A stretch of 64,000 nucleotides of DNA from Cupriavidus malaysiensis (GCF_001854325.1 NZ_CP017755.1:2480001-2544000); one strand, 5' to 3'; positions 46,249-56,260 are shown, counted from the stretch's first letter. A program made the numbers and translations. The notes: a model not told the origin generated them from the sequence alone.

Positions 46249-46632
46249 ATGCCAAGCGCCTCACCCGCTCACGCCCCAGCCGCCGCCCCGCTGCGATATC
46301 GATGGTTGATCCGGGTACTGGGTATCGACTCGGCACTGCTGATCCTCGTGCCCTATCTGCTGTTCGTGGTACTGGCCATGCTGGGAGGCGGCATGTGCAA
46401 CGGCTGCTCGGTCGGCTGGCGCGATGCGTCAGCGCTGATGCCCGCCTTCGGATGGGTGCTGCTCGGCGTGAGCGCACTCTTTCAGGTCGCACTCAGCGCA
46501 GTCGTCTATTTCGTGTGCCGCTGGATCGATCGTCCGCCGCACCGCTGGCGCCCGCTGGCCGTGATCCTGCTGCTGGCCTACCTCTGCTGGCCCCTGCTCG
46601 CGCTCATTGCGGGCGGAGCTTCCGCTCCCTGA
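46249..46632 (+). CDS. Hypothetical membrane protein
   Basis: 127 residues from ATG 46249 (a TTG at 46216 could add 11). An Ala/Pro-rich start precedes three hydrophobic spans (VLGIDSALLILVPYLLFVVLAMLGGG; LMPAFGWVLLGVSALFQVALSAVVYFV; PLAVILLLAYLCWPLLALIAGG). Two cysteines flank the end of the first span (MCNGCS). No family is recognised. It lies 234 bp after actP on the same strand. Confidence 0.6.
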   Translation: MPSASPAHAPAAAPLRYRWLIRVLGIDSALLILVPYLLFVVLAMLGGGMCNGCSVGWRDASALMPAFGWVLLGVSALFQVALSAVVYFVCRWIDRPPHRWRPLAVILLLAYLCWPLLALIAGGASAP

Positions 46633-46996
46633 GCCACGCCCCCCCGCGACATTCCCGCCGGCTCGCGGAAGCGCGCCCCGCACAAGGCAAGCAGGACAAG
46701 AAACGCGGCATCGCTGCAGCGAAAGGCATGGTGCGCATCCTCACCTTCGACAGGAAAGGCGCCAAGACCAAGCGCGGGATGGCCTGGCCTTGACGCTGAC
46801 CGGTGCGCGCTACCTCGGCACGGAGGCTCGAAGGCGCGTACCGGCGGCGGCGCTTGCATTCCCTATGGCCACGGACGTGGCCGAGCAGCGCATGCCGCGC
46901 GGGTGGATAGCGGCCTGATCATGTTCTGCTCACCGGCAGCAATGGCGGCGTCAGGCAAGGCCCGGCGCCGCCGCACGGCCTCCTCCTCGCTCAGGT
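46633..46996. other. Gene-free stretch
   Basis: 364 bp between a plus-strand membrane protein and a minus-strand Bug gene. Only shadow frames; no clear terminator stem with a T-tract was found. Confidence 0.4.
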
Positions 46997-48004
46997 TCAC
47001 TCCACCACCGCTCCGCTGGCCTTCACCAGCGGCGCCCAGCGCCCGCTCTCGCTCTGCAGGAAGGCGCCGAACTGCCGCGGCGACATCGGCATCGCCTGCA
47101 GCCCCTGGTCGTCGAAGCGCTTGACCACCTCCGGCGCCTTGAGCGCCTTGCGAGCCTCTTCGTTGAGCCGGTTGACGATGGCGTCCGGCGTGCCCGCCTT
47201 GACCACCATGCCGAACCACACGCCGGCATCCAGGCCGGGCACGCCCAGCTCGGCCAGCGTCGGCACCTCGGGCAGCTGGGCCGCGCGGCGCGGCGCGGCG
47301 ATGGCGAGCGGCTTGACCTTGCCGCCCTGGATCAGCGGCGAGGTGGTGATGACCGGGTCGAACATCATGTCCACCTGCCCTGCCATCACGTCCTGCAGCG
47401 CGGGCGCGGAGCCCTTGTAGGCCACGTGGGTGAAACGGCCGCCGGCCTTGTCGGCGAACATGCCGCCCAGCAGGTGGCCGATCGAGCCGATCCCCTGCGA
47501 GGCATAGTTGACGCCGCCAGCCTTGCTGTGCGACAGCGCCATCAGTTCCTTGACCGACGCGGCCGGGCTGTTCTTCGGCACCACCAGCACCAGCGGCGAG
47601 GTCGCCAGCGCGGTGACCGGCTTGAAGTCCTTGAGCGGGTCGTAGGAGAAATTGCGGTACAGGCCCGGGTTGATGGCGAACATCTCGGTGGCGGCGATGA
47701 AGACGGTGTAGCCGTCGGCGTCGGCGCGCTTGACCTGCAGGGCGGCGATCTGCCCGCCGCCGCCCGGACGGTTCTCCACCACCACCGGCTTGCCCAGGCC
47801 GTTGCCCATCTGCTGGGCGAGCTGGCGCGCGATCATGTCGGTGATGCCGCCGGCCGGGAACGGCACCACGAAGGTCAGCGGCCGGTTCGGGAAGGTGTCG
47901 GTATCGGCGCCGGCGGCGGGTGCCGCCAGGCAGGCGGCGGCCGCTGCGGCGGCCGCGCCCAGTGCAAGGCGCGCGAACGCGCGCCGGGGATGGCGATGGC
48001 TCAT
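46997..48004 (-). CDS. Tripartite tricarboxylate transporter substrate-binding protein (Bug/TctC family)
   Basis: 335 residues. The signal peptide (ARLALGAAAAAAAACLAAPAAGA, cleaved near residue 33) leads to TFPNRPLTFVVPFPAGGITDMIARQLAQ, the Bug signature. VVENRPGGGGQIAALQV, ADGYTVFI, HVAYKGSAPALQDVMAGQVDMMFD and the C-terminal RWAPLVKASG complete the pattern. It would bind an organic acid in the periplasm. It is the last gene of the mhp-type minus-strand group, 147 bp after mhpD, which suggests an aromatic acid as ligand; no TctA/TctB genes are nearby. Confidence 0.92.
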   Translation of the reverse strand: MSHRHPRRAFARLALGAAAAAAAACLAAPAAGADTDTFPNRPLTFVVPFPAGGITDMIARQLAQQMGNGLGKPVVVENRPGGGGQIAALQVKRADADGYTVFIAATEMFAINPGLYRNFSYDPLKDFKPVTALATSPLVLVVPKNSPAASVKELMALSHSKAGGVNYASQGIGSIGHLLGGMFADKAGGRFTHVAYKGSAPALQDVMAGQVDMMFDPVITTSPLIQGGKVKPLAIAAPRRAAQLPEVPTLAELGVPGLDAGVWFGMVVKAGTPDAIVNRLNEEARKALKAPEVVKRFDDQGLQAMPMSPRQFGAFLQSESGRWAPLVKASGAVVE

Positions 48005-48151
48005 GCTCTGTCTCCTGTTTCCTGTTTCTCGTTGTGGACGGGGCCGTCGATGCGGCCCTCTGGATGGCGGCGCGGCGCCGGTGCCGCGCCGCCGTGGTAC
48101 GGCGGCCTGCGCTCTGAGGCCTCGGGTCCGGGGCCTGAGCGCCGGCGGGCC

Positions 48152-48943
48152 TCAGGCCGCGGCGAAGCTCGCGCGCACGCTGCCGACGCCGCTGATGCGC
48201 GCCTCGTAGCAACGGCCGGGCTCGGCCGCCACCATCGGGCCCAGCGCGCCGGTCAGCACCAGGTCGCCGGCACGCAGCGGATCGCCCAGCGAGGCGAGCT
48301 TGCGCGCCAGCCACACGGCGGCATTGAGCGGATGGCCGAGGCAGGCCGAGCCCTGGCCCGCCGAGACGCGCGCATCGCCGGCAAACATCTCCATCTGCAC
48401 GGTCTTCAGGTCCAGCCCGGCCAGCGGCACCGGCACCGCGCCCAGCACCACCAGCCCGCTGGAGGCGTTGTCGGCCACGGTATCGACGTAGCTGATGTTC
48501 CAGTCGGCGATGCGGCTGCCGACCACCTCGATGGCGGGCAGCACGTAGTCGACCGCGCCGATCAGGTCGACCAGGGTGGCATCGGCGGCGCTCACGTCAT
48601 GCTTGAGCACCAGTGCCACTTCGGCTTCCACCTTTGGCTGCAGGGTGCGCGCCGGCGGGATGGGCTCATCGTCGCCGTACACCATGTCGGCGAACAGCGT
48701 GCCGAAATCGGGCTGGTCGACGCCGAGCTGGCGCTGCACCGCCGGCGAGGTCAGGCCGATCTTGCGGCCGACCACGCGGCGGCCGCGCGCCTGCCAGAAG
48801 GCGACGTTGGCGCGCTGGATGGCATAAGCGGTGTCGGCATCGCCGGCGGCGATCTCGCCGCGCAGCGGCGCGACCGGGCTGCGCTCCTGCTCGGCGCGGC
48901 GCAGGCGCTCGGCCAGGGTGGCGATGAGGTCTTGCTGGGTCAT
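48152..48943 (-). CDS. mhpD: 2-keto-4-pentenoate hydratase
   Basis: 263 residues. It has the fumarylacetoacetase-fold hydratase pattern of MhpD-type enzymes: [35 protein letters not shown] (about residues 60-95), [20 protein letters not shown] with the metal-binding acids, and the C-terminal [28 protein letters not shown]. It hydrates 2-hydroxypenta-2,4-dienoate to 4-hydroxy-2-oxopentanoate in the meta-cleavage pathway. It lies 43 bp after mhpB on the minus strand. Confidence 0.9.
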   Translation of the reverse strand: MTQQDLIATLAERLRRAEQERSPVAPLRGEIAAGDADTAYAIQRANVAFWQARGRRVVGRKIGLTSPAVQRQLGVDQPDFGTLFADMVYGDDEPIPPARTLQPKVEAEVALVLKHDVSAADATLVDLIGAVDYVLPAIEVVGSRIADWNISYVDTVADNASSGLVVLGAVPVPLAGLDLKTVQMEMFAGDARVSAGQGSACLGHPLNAAVWLARKLASLGDPLRAGDLVLTGALGPMVAAEPGRCYEARISGVGSVRASFAAA

Positions 48944-48986
48944 GTCTGGGGCGTCCTGTCGTTGGAGGGAGGGTTGGCAGCCGGTC

Positions 48987-49937
48987 TCAAGCGTCCGTTC
49001 CGGCCTGCGCAGCGTGCATCACGGCGAAGCCGGCGATCCATTCAGGAATCGCACGGTAGTAATCGATCTCGGCCTGGTAGGGACCGGCTGCCGCCAGCGC
49101 GGCGAAGGCGCCGATCCAGGTGCGGATCTCGTGCGCCGACTTGCCGCCCTCGCGCGTGATGGCGGCATCGGTCATGCCGTCCACGGCGCTCAGCTCGCCC
49201 CGCTGCAGGGTGGCCAGGAAGGCCTGGTCCCATGCCGGGTTGAGCGCGTGCATGGCGCTATCGCCGGCGGTGAAGGCGCGCGCCGCGGCGACGGTGCGCG
49301 CCTGCCGCGCCGCGCGCGCCTCGGGCGAGGGATTGCGCCCCGCGATCAGCCGCTCAGCATTCTCGGGGCTGGCCGTGGCCAGCTCGGGCACCGGGGGCTC
49401 GTGCGAGATGCCGCCCGAGCCCACCACCAGCACACGCTTGCCGCTGCGCGCGGCAAAGCGGCCGATGGCATCGCCCAGCAGGCGCGCGCGCCGGCACGAG
49501 GCCATCGGCGCGGCCACCGAATTGATGAAGACCGGGATCACCGGGTAGCGGTCGAGGCTCCCGGTCAGCACTTCCAGGGCCTGGGCGCAGCCGTGGTCGA
49601 CCTGCATGCGGTAGGACAGCGCCACGTCGACGTCCGCCGCCAGCACCGCCTCGGCCAGCGCCAGCGCGGTGTCGCGCGGCACGTCCAGCGGACCGGCCAG
49701 ACTCTGGAAATCGCCCACCGCGCTCGCCGCCGCGCCGATGCAGAACGGCGGCATCAGGTCATAGAAGAAGCCGTTGTAGTGGTCCGGCGCGAAGGCGATG
49801 ACCAGTTCGGGATCGAAGGCGGCCACCCGCGCGCGCGCTTGCGCCAGTACGCCCTCCACTTCCGCCAGCACCGCCGGCACCGGATCGAAGTAGCCGTGCA
49901 GCGGCGTGTGCGACAGGCATTCGAGATGGATGGGCAT
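48987..49937 (-). CDS. mhpB: 2,3-dihydroxyphenylpropionate 1,2-dioxygenase
   Basis: 316 residues, the size of MhpB class III extradiol dioxygenases. Segments seen: [15 protein letters not shown] at the start, [22 protein letters not shown] with a catalytic-site His, [12 protein letters not shown], and [18 protein letters not shown]. It opens the catechol ring of 2,3-dihydroxyphenylpropionate or the cinnamate analogue with O2 and Fe(II). ATG 49937 starts 1 nt after the mhpA stop, so the pair is translationally coupled. The next step, the hydrolase MhpC, is not in the window. Confidence 0.92.
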   Translation of the reverse strand: MPIHLECLSHTPLHGYFDPVPAVLAEVEGVLAQARARVAAFDPELVIAFAPDHYNGFFYDLMPPFCIGAAASAVGDFQSLAGPLDVPRDTALALAEAVLAADVDVALSYRMQVDHGCAQALEVLTGSLDRYPVIPVFINSVAAPMASCRRARLLGDAIGRFAARSGKRVLVVGSGGISHEPPVPELATASPENAERLIAGRNPSPEARAARQARTVAAARAFTAGDSAMHALNPAWDQAFLATLQRGELSAVDGMTDAAITREGGKSAHEIRTWIGAFAALAAAGPYQAEIDYYRAIPEWIAGFAVMHAAQAGTDA

Positions 49938-49938
49938 G

Positions 49939-51828
49939 TCAGGCTCCCGCCACGCGTGCCAGGGCCGGCCCGCCGGCATCCGCCGCGCGGCCCGGCTGCG
50001 GCGCCGGCTGCGCCGGGCCTGCCGGGGCTGCGGCCACGCCTGCGGCGACGGGCAGCGCCAGCTTGTCCGCCACGCCGAGGATGGCGCGCGAGACATCCTG
50101 CGGCGAGCAGGTCGCGGCCACGAAACGGTCCGGACGCAGCACCACCACCGAGTCGGGCTGGCCGCCGAACCAGTCCTTCAGGCGGCCATGCACATCGCCC
50201 ACTGCCAGCACGCCGTCCGGCACGTCGTCGCGGAATTCCAGTTGCGGGTCGGGCTTGGCGATGACGAAGCAGGCCCCCAGCCGCTGCCACGCCTCGCGCG
50301 CCGGGGCGCTGAGCCCGAAGGTCGGGTCCATGCCCCAGCTCAGCACGGCGAAGCGGTTGCCGATCACGTCGTCCAGGCGCGCGATGCGGCCGTCCTCGCA
50401 GCGCACCAGCGGCTGCAGGAACATGCGCCCCACCGGCGAGGCACCGAGCGGATCGGGCCCGTGCACCAGGCGCCCCACCAGCGATTCGCGCTTCTCGCTC
50501 ATCAAGCCCAGCAGGCGGCCGAGCGCCGAGTTGCCGGCTCGCTCCAGGCGCCGCGCGAGGAAGCCGGGCCGGGTCTCGCGCTCGGGCACCCCGGGCAGCA
50601 GCACCACGCCCTGCTCATAGCGCGGCATCGGTTTGAAGCGCATCTCGACGAAGTAGCGCTTGGCCGACGGGAAGGCGTTCATCACCCGCGTGAAGGCGTC
50701 GCGCAGGCGCGCCGCGCCACGGCTGGCCGGCGCGAAGATGTCGCCCGCCACCTCGGACAGGTGGATCATCGAGCGGGCATGGGCGCGCCGCTCCTGCGTG
50801 TAGCTGTCGAGCAGGCGGTCGCCGGCCTGGCCCTTGGCCACCATGGCCAGCTTCCAGCCCAGGTTGGCCGCGTCGCGGATGCCGCTGTTGTAGCCCTGCC
50901 CCTGCCACACCGGCATGATGTGGGCGGCATCCCCCGCCAGCAGCACGCGCCCGGCGCGGAAGCTGCGCGCCAGCCGCGCGTTGTGGGTGTAGACGCGCTT
51001 GCGGATGTAGTCGACCTTGTCCGGCTCCGGCACCAGCTTGCGGATCAGCGCCGCCATGTTCTCCGGCCGCGACAGTTCTTCCTCGGTCTCGCCGGGCATC
51101 ACCATGAACTCGAAGCGGCGGATGCCGTGCGGCAGCGCGGCCGACACATAGGGGCGCTCCGGGTCGCAGTGCATATAGATGTGGGGCGTGCCGATGGGAT
51201 CGTTGCGCACGTCCACCACGATCCACTGGTTGGGCTTGGTGCGGCCCTCGAAGGGCATGTCCAGCGCGCGGCGCACGAAGCTGTTGCCGCCGTCGGCGCC
51301 GACCAGGTAGGCCGCGCGCACGCGCACCGGCCGGCCGGCCTCGTCGGCCGAATCGATGGTGACGCCGTCGGCATCCTGGGTGAAGCCGCCGACTGCCTGG
51401 CCGAACAGCACCTGCACGTGGGGGAAGCGCGCCAGCCCTTCGTAGAGCACACGGTCCGCCAGTGGCTGGATGAAGGCGTTGCGGCGCGGCCAGCCGTACT
51501 CGTCGGTGCGCGGCTCGATCGAGGCGAAGCAGCGCCCGCCCGGCGTGACGAAGCGCATCCAGTGGTTCGGCGTGGTGTGCGGCAGCAGCGCGTCGGCCAG
51601 GCCGACCGACTGGAATACGCGCAGCGCCTCGTCGTCGAGGCCGATCGCGCGCGGGTAGTCGATGATCTGCTCGAGCTTCTCCAGCAGCACGACGCTCACG
51701 CCCTGCAGGCCGAGGATGTTGGCGATCATCAGGCCCACGGGGCCGGCGCCGATGATGGCGACGTCCGCGCGCAGGTCGTGGGGACGGCCGTCTCCGGCCG
51801 CCTTGTCCTTGTCGAAGGCGGGGTTCAT
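49939..51828 (-). CDS. mhpA: 3-(3-hydroxyphenyl)propionate / 3-hydroxycinnamate hydroxylase
   Basis: 629 residues. Typical FAD-dependent aromatic hydroxylase order: the Rossmann motif [16 protein letters not shown] (about residues 25-40), [16 protein letters not shown] in the middle, and the second FAD site [36 protein letters not shown] thioredoxin-like C-terminal domain is followed by an Ala/Pro/Gly-rich tail of about 30 residues that is longer than in E. coli MhpA. It hydroxylates 3-hydroxyphenylpropionate to the 2,3-diol with NADH and O2. It heads the minus-strand mhpABD group and is divergent from an IclR gene. Confidence 0.92.
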   Translation of the reverse strand: MNPAFDKDKAAGDGRPHDLRADVAIIGAGPVGLMIANILGLQGVSVVLLEKLEQIIDYPRAIGLDDEALRVFQSVGLADALLPHTTPNHWMRFVTPGGRCFASIEPRTDEYGWPRRNAFIQPLADRVLYEGLARFPHVQVLFGQAVGGFTQDADGVTIDSADEAGRPVRVRAAYLVGADGGNSFVRRALDMPFEGRTKPNQWIVVDVRNDPIGTPHIYMHCDPERPYVSAALPHGIRRFEFMVMPGETEEELSRPENMAALIRKLVPEPDKVDYIRKRVYTHNARLARSFRAGRVLLAGDAAHIMPVWQGQGYNSGIRDAANLGWKLAMVAKGQAGDRLLDSYTQERRAHARSMIHLSEVAGDIFAPASRGAARLRDAFTRVMNAFPSAKRYFVEMRFKPMPRYEQGVVLLPGVPERETRPGFLARRLERAGNSALGRLLGLMSEKRESLVGRLVHGPDPLGASPVGRMFLQPLVRCEDGRIARLDDVIGNRFAVLSWGMDPTFGLSAPAREAWQRLGACFVIAKPDPQLEFRDDVPDGVLAVGDVHGRLKDWFGGQPDSVVVLRPDRFVAATCSPQDVSRAILGVADKLALPVAAGVAAAPAGPAQPAPQPGRAADAGGPALARVAGA

Positions 51829-52184
51829 GTCTCCTCCTTGTTCCCTGGCGGGCCGGTGCCGGCAAGCCTGGCGACCGCGGGCCCCGCAGGGAATCGATGT
51901 GGATACGGTTGGAAAGGGTGCGATGCGGGAGCGTTGCCGGACGGCTTACCGCGGCTTACCGCGGCTTACCGCAGCCGAGCGCGGTGGAACGCGGCTCGGC
52001 GCGGCGGCATGGCCGCCGCGGGCCGGGGCCTGGCAACCGCGGCGAGGCGGTGCGCGTGGGACATTGTCTGCTCCAGAATCGGTCTTGGTATGGGCTGCAG
52101 TCTAGAGTTCCGGTTGCCGCCGGACAAAAAAACGTTCAACATGTGCAAGGAATGCACGCCATTGATTTACAAGGATTTTTTTCC
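51829..52184. promoter_or_regulatory. Divergent mhpA/IclR intergenic region
   Basis: 356 bp. It contains a 10-bp tandem array (51943-51972) and an AT-rich stretch around 52120-52185, just before the IclR gene. No clear MhpR-type palindrome was found. Confidence 0.45.
51943..51972. repeat. Tandem repeat, three exact 10-bp copies
   Basis: The unit ggcttaccgc is repeated three times in the mhpA/IclR gap, about 115 bp from the mhpA start. Confidence 0.95.
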
Positions 52185-53009
52185 ATGCCAGCCACCCCGG
52201 TAAAGCGCACGGTCCGACACTCGCCCTATGCCAACGTACGCGGCCTGTCACGCGGCCTGGCCGTGCTGCGGGCGCTCAACCGCATGGAAAGCGGCCGCGC
52301 CACCGCGCAGCAGCTCAGCGAGGCCGCCGGCCTGCACCGCACCACGGTGCGCCGCCTGCTGGAGACACTGATCGAAGAGGGACTGGTGTGGCGCAGCGAG
52401 TCCGACGACAGCTACCGCCTGACGCTGCAGGTACGCGCGCTCAGCGAGGGCTTCACCGACGACGAATGGATCTCCACGCTGGCCGCGCCGCTGATGGGCG
52501 AACTGCTGCAGCGCGTGGTCTGGCCCTCCGACCTGGCCACGCCCGACGGCGACGCCATGATCATCCGCGAGACCACCCACCGCTTCAGCCCGCTCTCCTT
52601 CCACCGCGCCATGGTCGGGCGCCGCCTGCCGATCCTGCTGACCTCGGCGGGACGGGCCTATTTCGCCTTCTGCAGCGACGCCGAGCGTGACAGCGTGCTC
52701 AAGGTGCTGCGCGCCGGCGGCGGCGGCCCCGAGCAGGCCGCGCTGGCCCATGACGAAGCCTTCCTGCGCCGCCTGGTCCAGCGCGTGCGCGACGACGGCT
52801 TCGCCACCAACCGCAGCGACTGGACCGAACAGCGCAAGATCGGCGCGCTGGCGGTACCGGTGCGGCACGGCGAGCGCGTGCTGGGCAGCCTCAACGTGGT
52901 CTACCTGGCCGCCGCGCTCGGCGCCAAGGAGGCCGTGGAACGCTTTGCCGCGCCCTTGCAGGAAGTGGCGGCGCGGATCGAGGCGGCCCTGGCCGGCAGG
53001 GCGGCCTAG
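52185..53009 (+). CDS. mhpR: IclR family regulator, MhpR-like
   Basis: 274 residues. The N-terminal winged HTH (VRGLSRGLAVLRALNRMESGRATAQQLSEAAGLHRTTVRRLLETLIEEGLVWRSE, about residues 18-72) precedes an IclR effector domain with HRAMVGRRLPILLTSAGRAYFAFC and TEQRKIGALAVPVRHGERVLGSLNVVYLA. The order and divergent position match E. coli MhpR, the activator of mhp genes responsive to 3-hydroxyphenylpropionate. ATG 52185 is in an AT-rich context with no strong ribosome binding site. Confidence 0.82.
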   Translation: MPATPVKRTVRHSPYANVRGLSRGLAVLRALNRMESGRATAQQLSEAAGLHRTTVRRLLETLIEEGLVWRSESDDSYRLTLQVRALSEGFTDDEWISTLAAPLMGELLQRVVWPSDLATPDGDAMIIRETTHRFSPLSFHRAMVGRRLPILLTSAGRAYFAFCSDAERDSVLKVLRAGGGGPEQAALAHDEAFLRRLVQRVRDDGFATNRSDWTEQRKIGALAVPVRHGERVLGSLNVVYLAAALGAKEAVERFAAPLQEVAARIEAALAGRAA

Positions 53010-53013
53010 GCAT

Positions 53014-53057
53014 GCGTTGACGATGCGCTGACGATGCGCCGACGATGTGCTGACCAT
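53014..53057. repeat. Imperfect tandem repeat, four 11-bp units after the IclR stop
   Basis: gcgttgacgat, gcgctgacgat, gcgccgacgat and gtgctgaccat follow each other, starting 4 bp after the stop at 53009. Confidence 0.85.
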
Positions 53058-53259
53058 GCGCAGGTACACAGCGCTGACGCTGGCCGCGCCGCCGGAACCC
53101 TTCATGCCGGCCGGGATCCGCGCCATCGCGCATGAGGATCCACACAAGGTGCATTGGCCATCCGGCAGGACATGGATGGCGGATGGCGCGCTCGGTGCCC
53201 GGCTGCGGTGCTTTGTAGACCTTGCTACATGCTTGAAATGGGTGCTGCGCCCGCCTAGG

Positions 53260-54246
53260 ATGAGCCGCATGAAACCCGCTCCTGCTCCGGCCGGCGCCGA
53301 CTGGCGGCTCCTGGTCATCAGCCTGCCGACGACCGCGGCCACCGCCCGCATGCGATGCTGGCGTGCCATCAAAGCGCTGGGTGGCGCCGCCCTGCGCGAT
53401 GGCGTCTACCTGCTGCCCAACCGGCCCGAACTGCTTCAGCCCTTGCAGGCCATCGCCGACGATGCGGCGGCCCAGGATGGCAAGGTGTGGCTGCTGCCGG
53501 TGCTGGCCATGCCGGAAGAGGCCGACTACCAGGCGCTGTTCGACCGGTCGGCCGAATACGCGGCGTGGACAGACGAACTGGCGGCGGCACGCGCGGCCAT
53601 GGCGAGCCTTGGCGAGGCCGAGCTGCTGCGCTTGGCACGCCGTCTCGGGCGGGGCTACGACGCGATCCGGCGCATCGACTTCTTCCCCGGCGAACTCGCA
53701 TCCATTGCCGAAGCGAAGTGGCGCGACTTCAATGCCGCGATCGATGCGGTGTTGTCGCCAGGCGAACCGCGTGGTGCCGCGCGGGGCATCATCGCGCGGC
53801 GCGACCCCGCGCAGTACCAGGGGCGCCGCTGGGCCACCCGCAGGCATCTCTGGGTCGACCGGGTGGCGTGCGCCTGGCTGATCCAGCGCTTCATCGATCC
53901 CCATGCGACCTTCCTGTGGCTCGACGACGTGCGGCAGTGCCCGGCAGACGCCCTGGGTTTCGACTTCGACGGCGCGACGTTCACGCACTTCGAAGACCGC
54001 GTGTCGTTCGAGGTCCTGCTGGCCAGCTTCGGGCTGGAGGAAGACAAGGGGCTGTCGAAGCTGGCGCAATTGGTGCACGTGCTGGACGTCGGCGGCGCGC
54101 CGGTCGCCGAGGCGAGCGGGTTCGAGGCTGTGCTGACCGGTGCGCGCCAACGCCTGCCGGATGACGACGCCCTCTTGCAGGAAATGAGCGCGGTGCTGGA
54201 GTCCCTCTACACCCACTATGCCGGCGCGGCCCGGCGCAAGCGATAG
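53260..54246 (+). CDS. chrB: Chromate resistance protein ChrB
   Basis: 328 residues from ATG 53260 (53269 is an alternative). The N-terminal domain (DWRLLVISLPTTAATARMRCWRAIKALGGAALRDGVYLLPN) and the C-terminal domain (RWATRRHLWVDRVACAWLIQRFIDPHATFLWLDD, then FDFDGATFTHFEDRVSFEVLLASFG) match the ChrB family, a chromate-responsive regulator that also aids chromate resistance. chrB normally precedes the efflux gene chrA, but no chrA is next to it here. The reading frame is open upstream to 53047, but that part is not family-like. Confidence 0.88.
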   Translation: MSRMKPAPAPAGADWRLLVISLPTTAATARMRCWRAIKALGGAALRDGVYLLPNRPELLQPLQAIADDAAAQDGKVWLLPVLAMPEEADYQALFDRSAEYAAWTDELAAARAAMASLGEAELLRLARRLGRGYDAIRRIDFFPGELASIAEAKWRDFNAAIDAVLSPGEPRGAARGIIARRDPAQYQGRRWATRRHLWVDRVACAWLIQRFIDPHATFLWLDDVRQCPADALGFDFDGATFTHFEDRVSFEVLLASFGLEEDKGLSKLAQLVHVLDVGGAPVAEASGFEAVLTGARQRLPDDDALLQEMSAVLESLYTHYAGAARRKR

Positions 54247-54518
54247 CGCTGCTCGAATGCGGCAGACGCCACGCCACGGCGCCGGGCCTGGCGAAGAACG
54301 CCGCCGGCGATCATGGCTTGCAACTGCCGACGGCTTAAATCGCCGCAGGCCGGCAAACCCGGTCGATTCTCGATCGGAGCCCTGCCCCCCCACCAACGAG
54401 GGGTGTGGTCAGCCCCGGGGGCGGACGATACGTTAGCGACGCTGGCGGAATATAGGCGATGCCGGAACGAGGCACGGGCCGCCGCGGGACAAACCATAAG
54501 ACATCACGGGGAAACGAT

Positions 54519-55223
54519 ATGCGGGTCATCGGCCTGGCGGCGCTCGCCGCCTGCTGCCTGGGGAGCCGGCCGATGCCGGGCCGGGACCATCGTCCCCAGG
54601 CACGCCACCGCCCGCCAGCCTATGCGCGCCCCCAGGGCCCCGGCGCGGCGGTCGTAGCGGCGACGGTGGCGACGGTGGCGACGCTGCTCACCGCATGCAC
54701 TCCCGTACAGCCCTACGTACCGCCGACGCGCGGCGACACGGCGCGCCTGCTGCTGCGGCCGACGACACCGGCCAACATGTCCTTCGCGCTCTACGCCTAC
54801 GATGACGCGCATGCCTGCCACAGCCCGGCACGGGTGATGACGGGCAATGCGAGCACCGGCCACCAGTCGAGTACGCTGCGCGCCGGGCCGCTGGCGACGC
54901 TTTCCTATGTCGGCGTGGACGGCAGGCGATCCTGCCGCGTGGTCTTTTCCTTCTATCCGAAGGCAAACCACACCTATCTGCTGGCGATGTCGCAGGACGG
55001 CATGCGCTGTGCCGTGAACGTGCTCGATGCCTCCGATGGCGACAATCCCCGGCCCGAGCGCTCCTTGATCGCACGCACCCCGCGCGCCGGCGGCTGCGAC
55101 CCCGTCAACAAGAATGCGCGGGCCGACGAGGCGATCAAGTCGACCTACGACGGTGCCACGCCGGACAGCGGCCAGCGTGCCGCCAACAGCCTGGACGATT
55201 TCAACGACCTGCTGCCGAAATGA
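54519..55223 (+). CDS. Probable lipoprotein of unknown function
   Basis: 234 residues. Two possible lipoboxes are present: LAAC close to the start (about residue 12) and, after a Pro/Arg/Gly-rich stretch, a hydrophobic run ending LLTAC (about 60). The second is followed by TPVQPYVPPTRGDTARLLLRPTTPANMSFALYAYDDAHACHS, a globular, probably periplasmic part. The C-terminus ends NSLDDFNDLLPK. No family is recognised. It overlaps the protease gene by ATGA, so the two are translated together and may act on the same envelope target. Confidence 0.65.
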   Translation: MRVIGLAALAACCLGSRPMPGRDHRPQARHRPPAYARPQGPGAAVVAATVATVATLLTACTPVQPYVPPTRGDTARLLLRPTTPANMSFALYAYDDAHACHSPARVMTGNASTGHQSSTLRAGPLATLSYVGVDGRRSCRVVFSFYPKANHTYLLAMSQDGMRCAVNVLDASDGDNPRPERSLIARTPRAGGCDPVNKNARADEAIKSTYDGATPDSGQRAANSLDDFNDLLPK

Positions 55224-56260
55224 ACATCTTGCTCCACAAGGGATGGCGCGCCGCATGCCTGGGCGCGGCCTGGCTCGCGCTGGCGGCCCCGGCCGCGCAG
55301 GCCATGGCGCCTGACCAGTTCTTCAAGAAGACGGCGCCCAGCGTCTGGCGTGTGCTCACCTACGACGCCGACGGCATCCAGTTCGCGCGCGGCAGCGCGG
55401 TGGTGATCGGCAAGGAGACCCTGCTGACGAACTGCCACGTGCTGGCCAAGGCGAAGCGCTTCGTCATCAAGCAGGACAACATCAGCTACGAAGGCAAGCT
55501 GCAGTACCTCGATGTCGAGCGCGATCTCTGCCAGATCACGGTGCGCAACCTGAACGCACCGGCCGTGCCCCTGGGCGACAGCGACAAGCTGGTGGTGGGC
55601 CAGCACGTCTACACGCTCGGCAATCCGGAGAATCTCGAACTGACCTTGAGCGAAGGCCTGGTCTCCGCCTTGCGCCAGGATGAGGAATCCGGCCTGAAGC
55701 TGATCCAGACTTCCGCGCCGTTCTCGATGGGGTCGAGCGGCGGCGGCCTGTTCGATGAAGAAGGACGCCTGATCGGCATCACGACCCTGATCCATCGGCG
55801 CGGGCAGAACCTGAACTTCGCCATGCCCATCAACTACCTGCGGGAACTGCCTGCGCGCAGTGCCGCCGCACTGGCCAGGCGCTCGGCCGCGCTCGCGGCC
55901 GGGGCCGGGTCCAGTCCGGTAGCGGCACAGGGCCGTGCCCCCGTGGGCGACAGGCCCGGCGGACGCCCGGCACCTGCCGCTTCCGGCTATGCCGAAGTGA
56001 ACGACATCGACAAGCTGCTGCAGGTCGCTCCGCGCGCCCGTGCCGGCTACGAGAGCTTCCTGAGCAAGCCGCAGCCGCGCGCCTTCGCCATCGCGGAGAA
56101 CGGCGGCTGGTGGATCTCCTATGGCATCAAGCCGAAGGACCCCGCCGCCGACCCGGATCCCGCCGTCCGCGCCGTGCCCGACTGCGAGACATTCCATCGG
56201 CGCCGGTGCACCCTGTACGCCATCGACAATGTCGTGGTGTACAAGCCGGAAAAGCAATGA
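55220..56260 (+). CDS. Trypsin-like serine protease (S1C, periplasmic)
   Basis: 346 residues. A signal peptide (ACLGAAWLALAAPAAQA) precedes a trypsin fold. The triad is visible: His73 in LLTNCHVL, Asp102 in VERDLCQI, and Ser173 in MGSSGGGLF (position of the usual GNSGGP). FARGSAVVIGKETLLTN and LGNPENLELTLSEGLVSAL match the DegP-like core, but no PDZ domain follows. Instead there is an Ala/Pro/Gly linker and a C-terminal part of about 100 residues with GGWWISYGIKPKDP and two cysteines. It is likely a periplasmic protease coupled to the upstream lipoprotein. Confidence 0.85.
   Translation: MNILLHKGWRAACLGAAWLALAAPAAQAMAPDQFFKKTAPSVWRVLTYDADGIQFARGSAVVIGKETLLTNCHVLAKAKRFVIKQDNISYEGKLQYLDVERDLCQITVRNLNAPAVPLGDSDKLVVGQHVYTLGNPENLELTLSEGLVSALRQDEESGLKLIQTSAPFSMGSSGGGLFDEEGRLIGITTLIHRRGQNLNFAMPINYLRELPARSAAALARRSAALAAGAGSSPVAAQGRAPVGDRPGGRPAPAASGYAEVNDIDKLLQVAPRARAGYESFLSKPQPRAFAIAENGGWWISYGIKPKDPAADPDPAVRAVPDCETFHRRRCTLYAIDNVVVYKPEKQ

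Noticed and set aside
49906..52203. A 765-codon plus-strand open frame
   Set aside because: Antisense to mhpA and part of mhpB. No domain and heavy in His, Arg and Ala.
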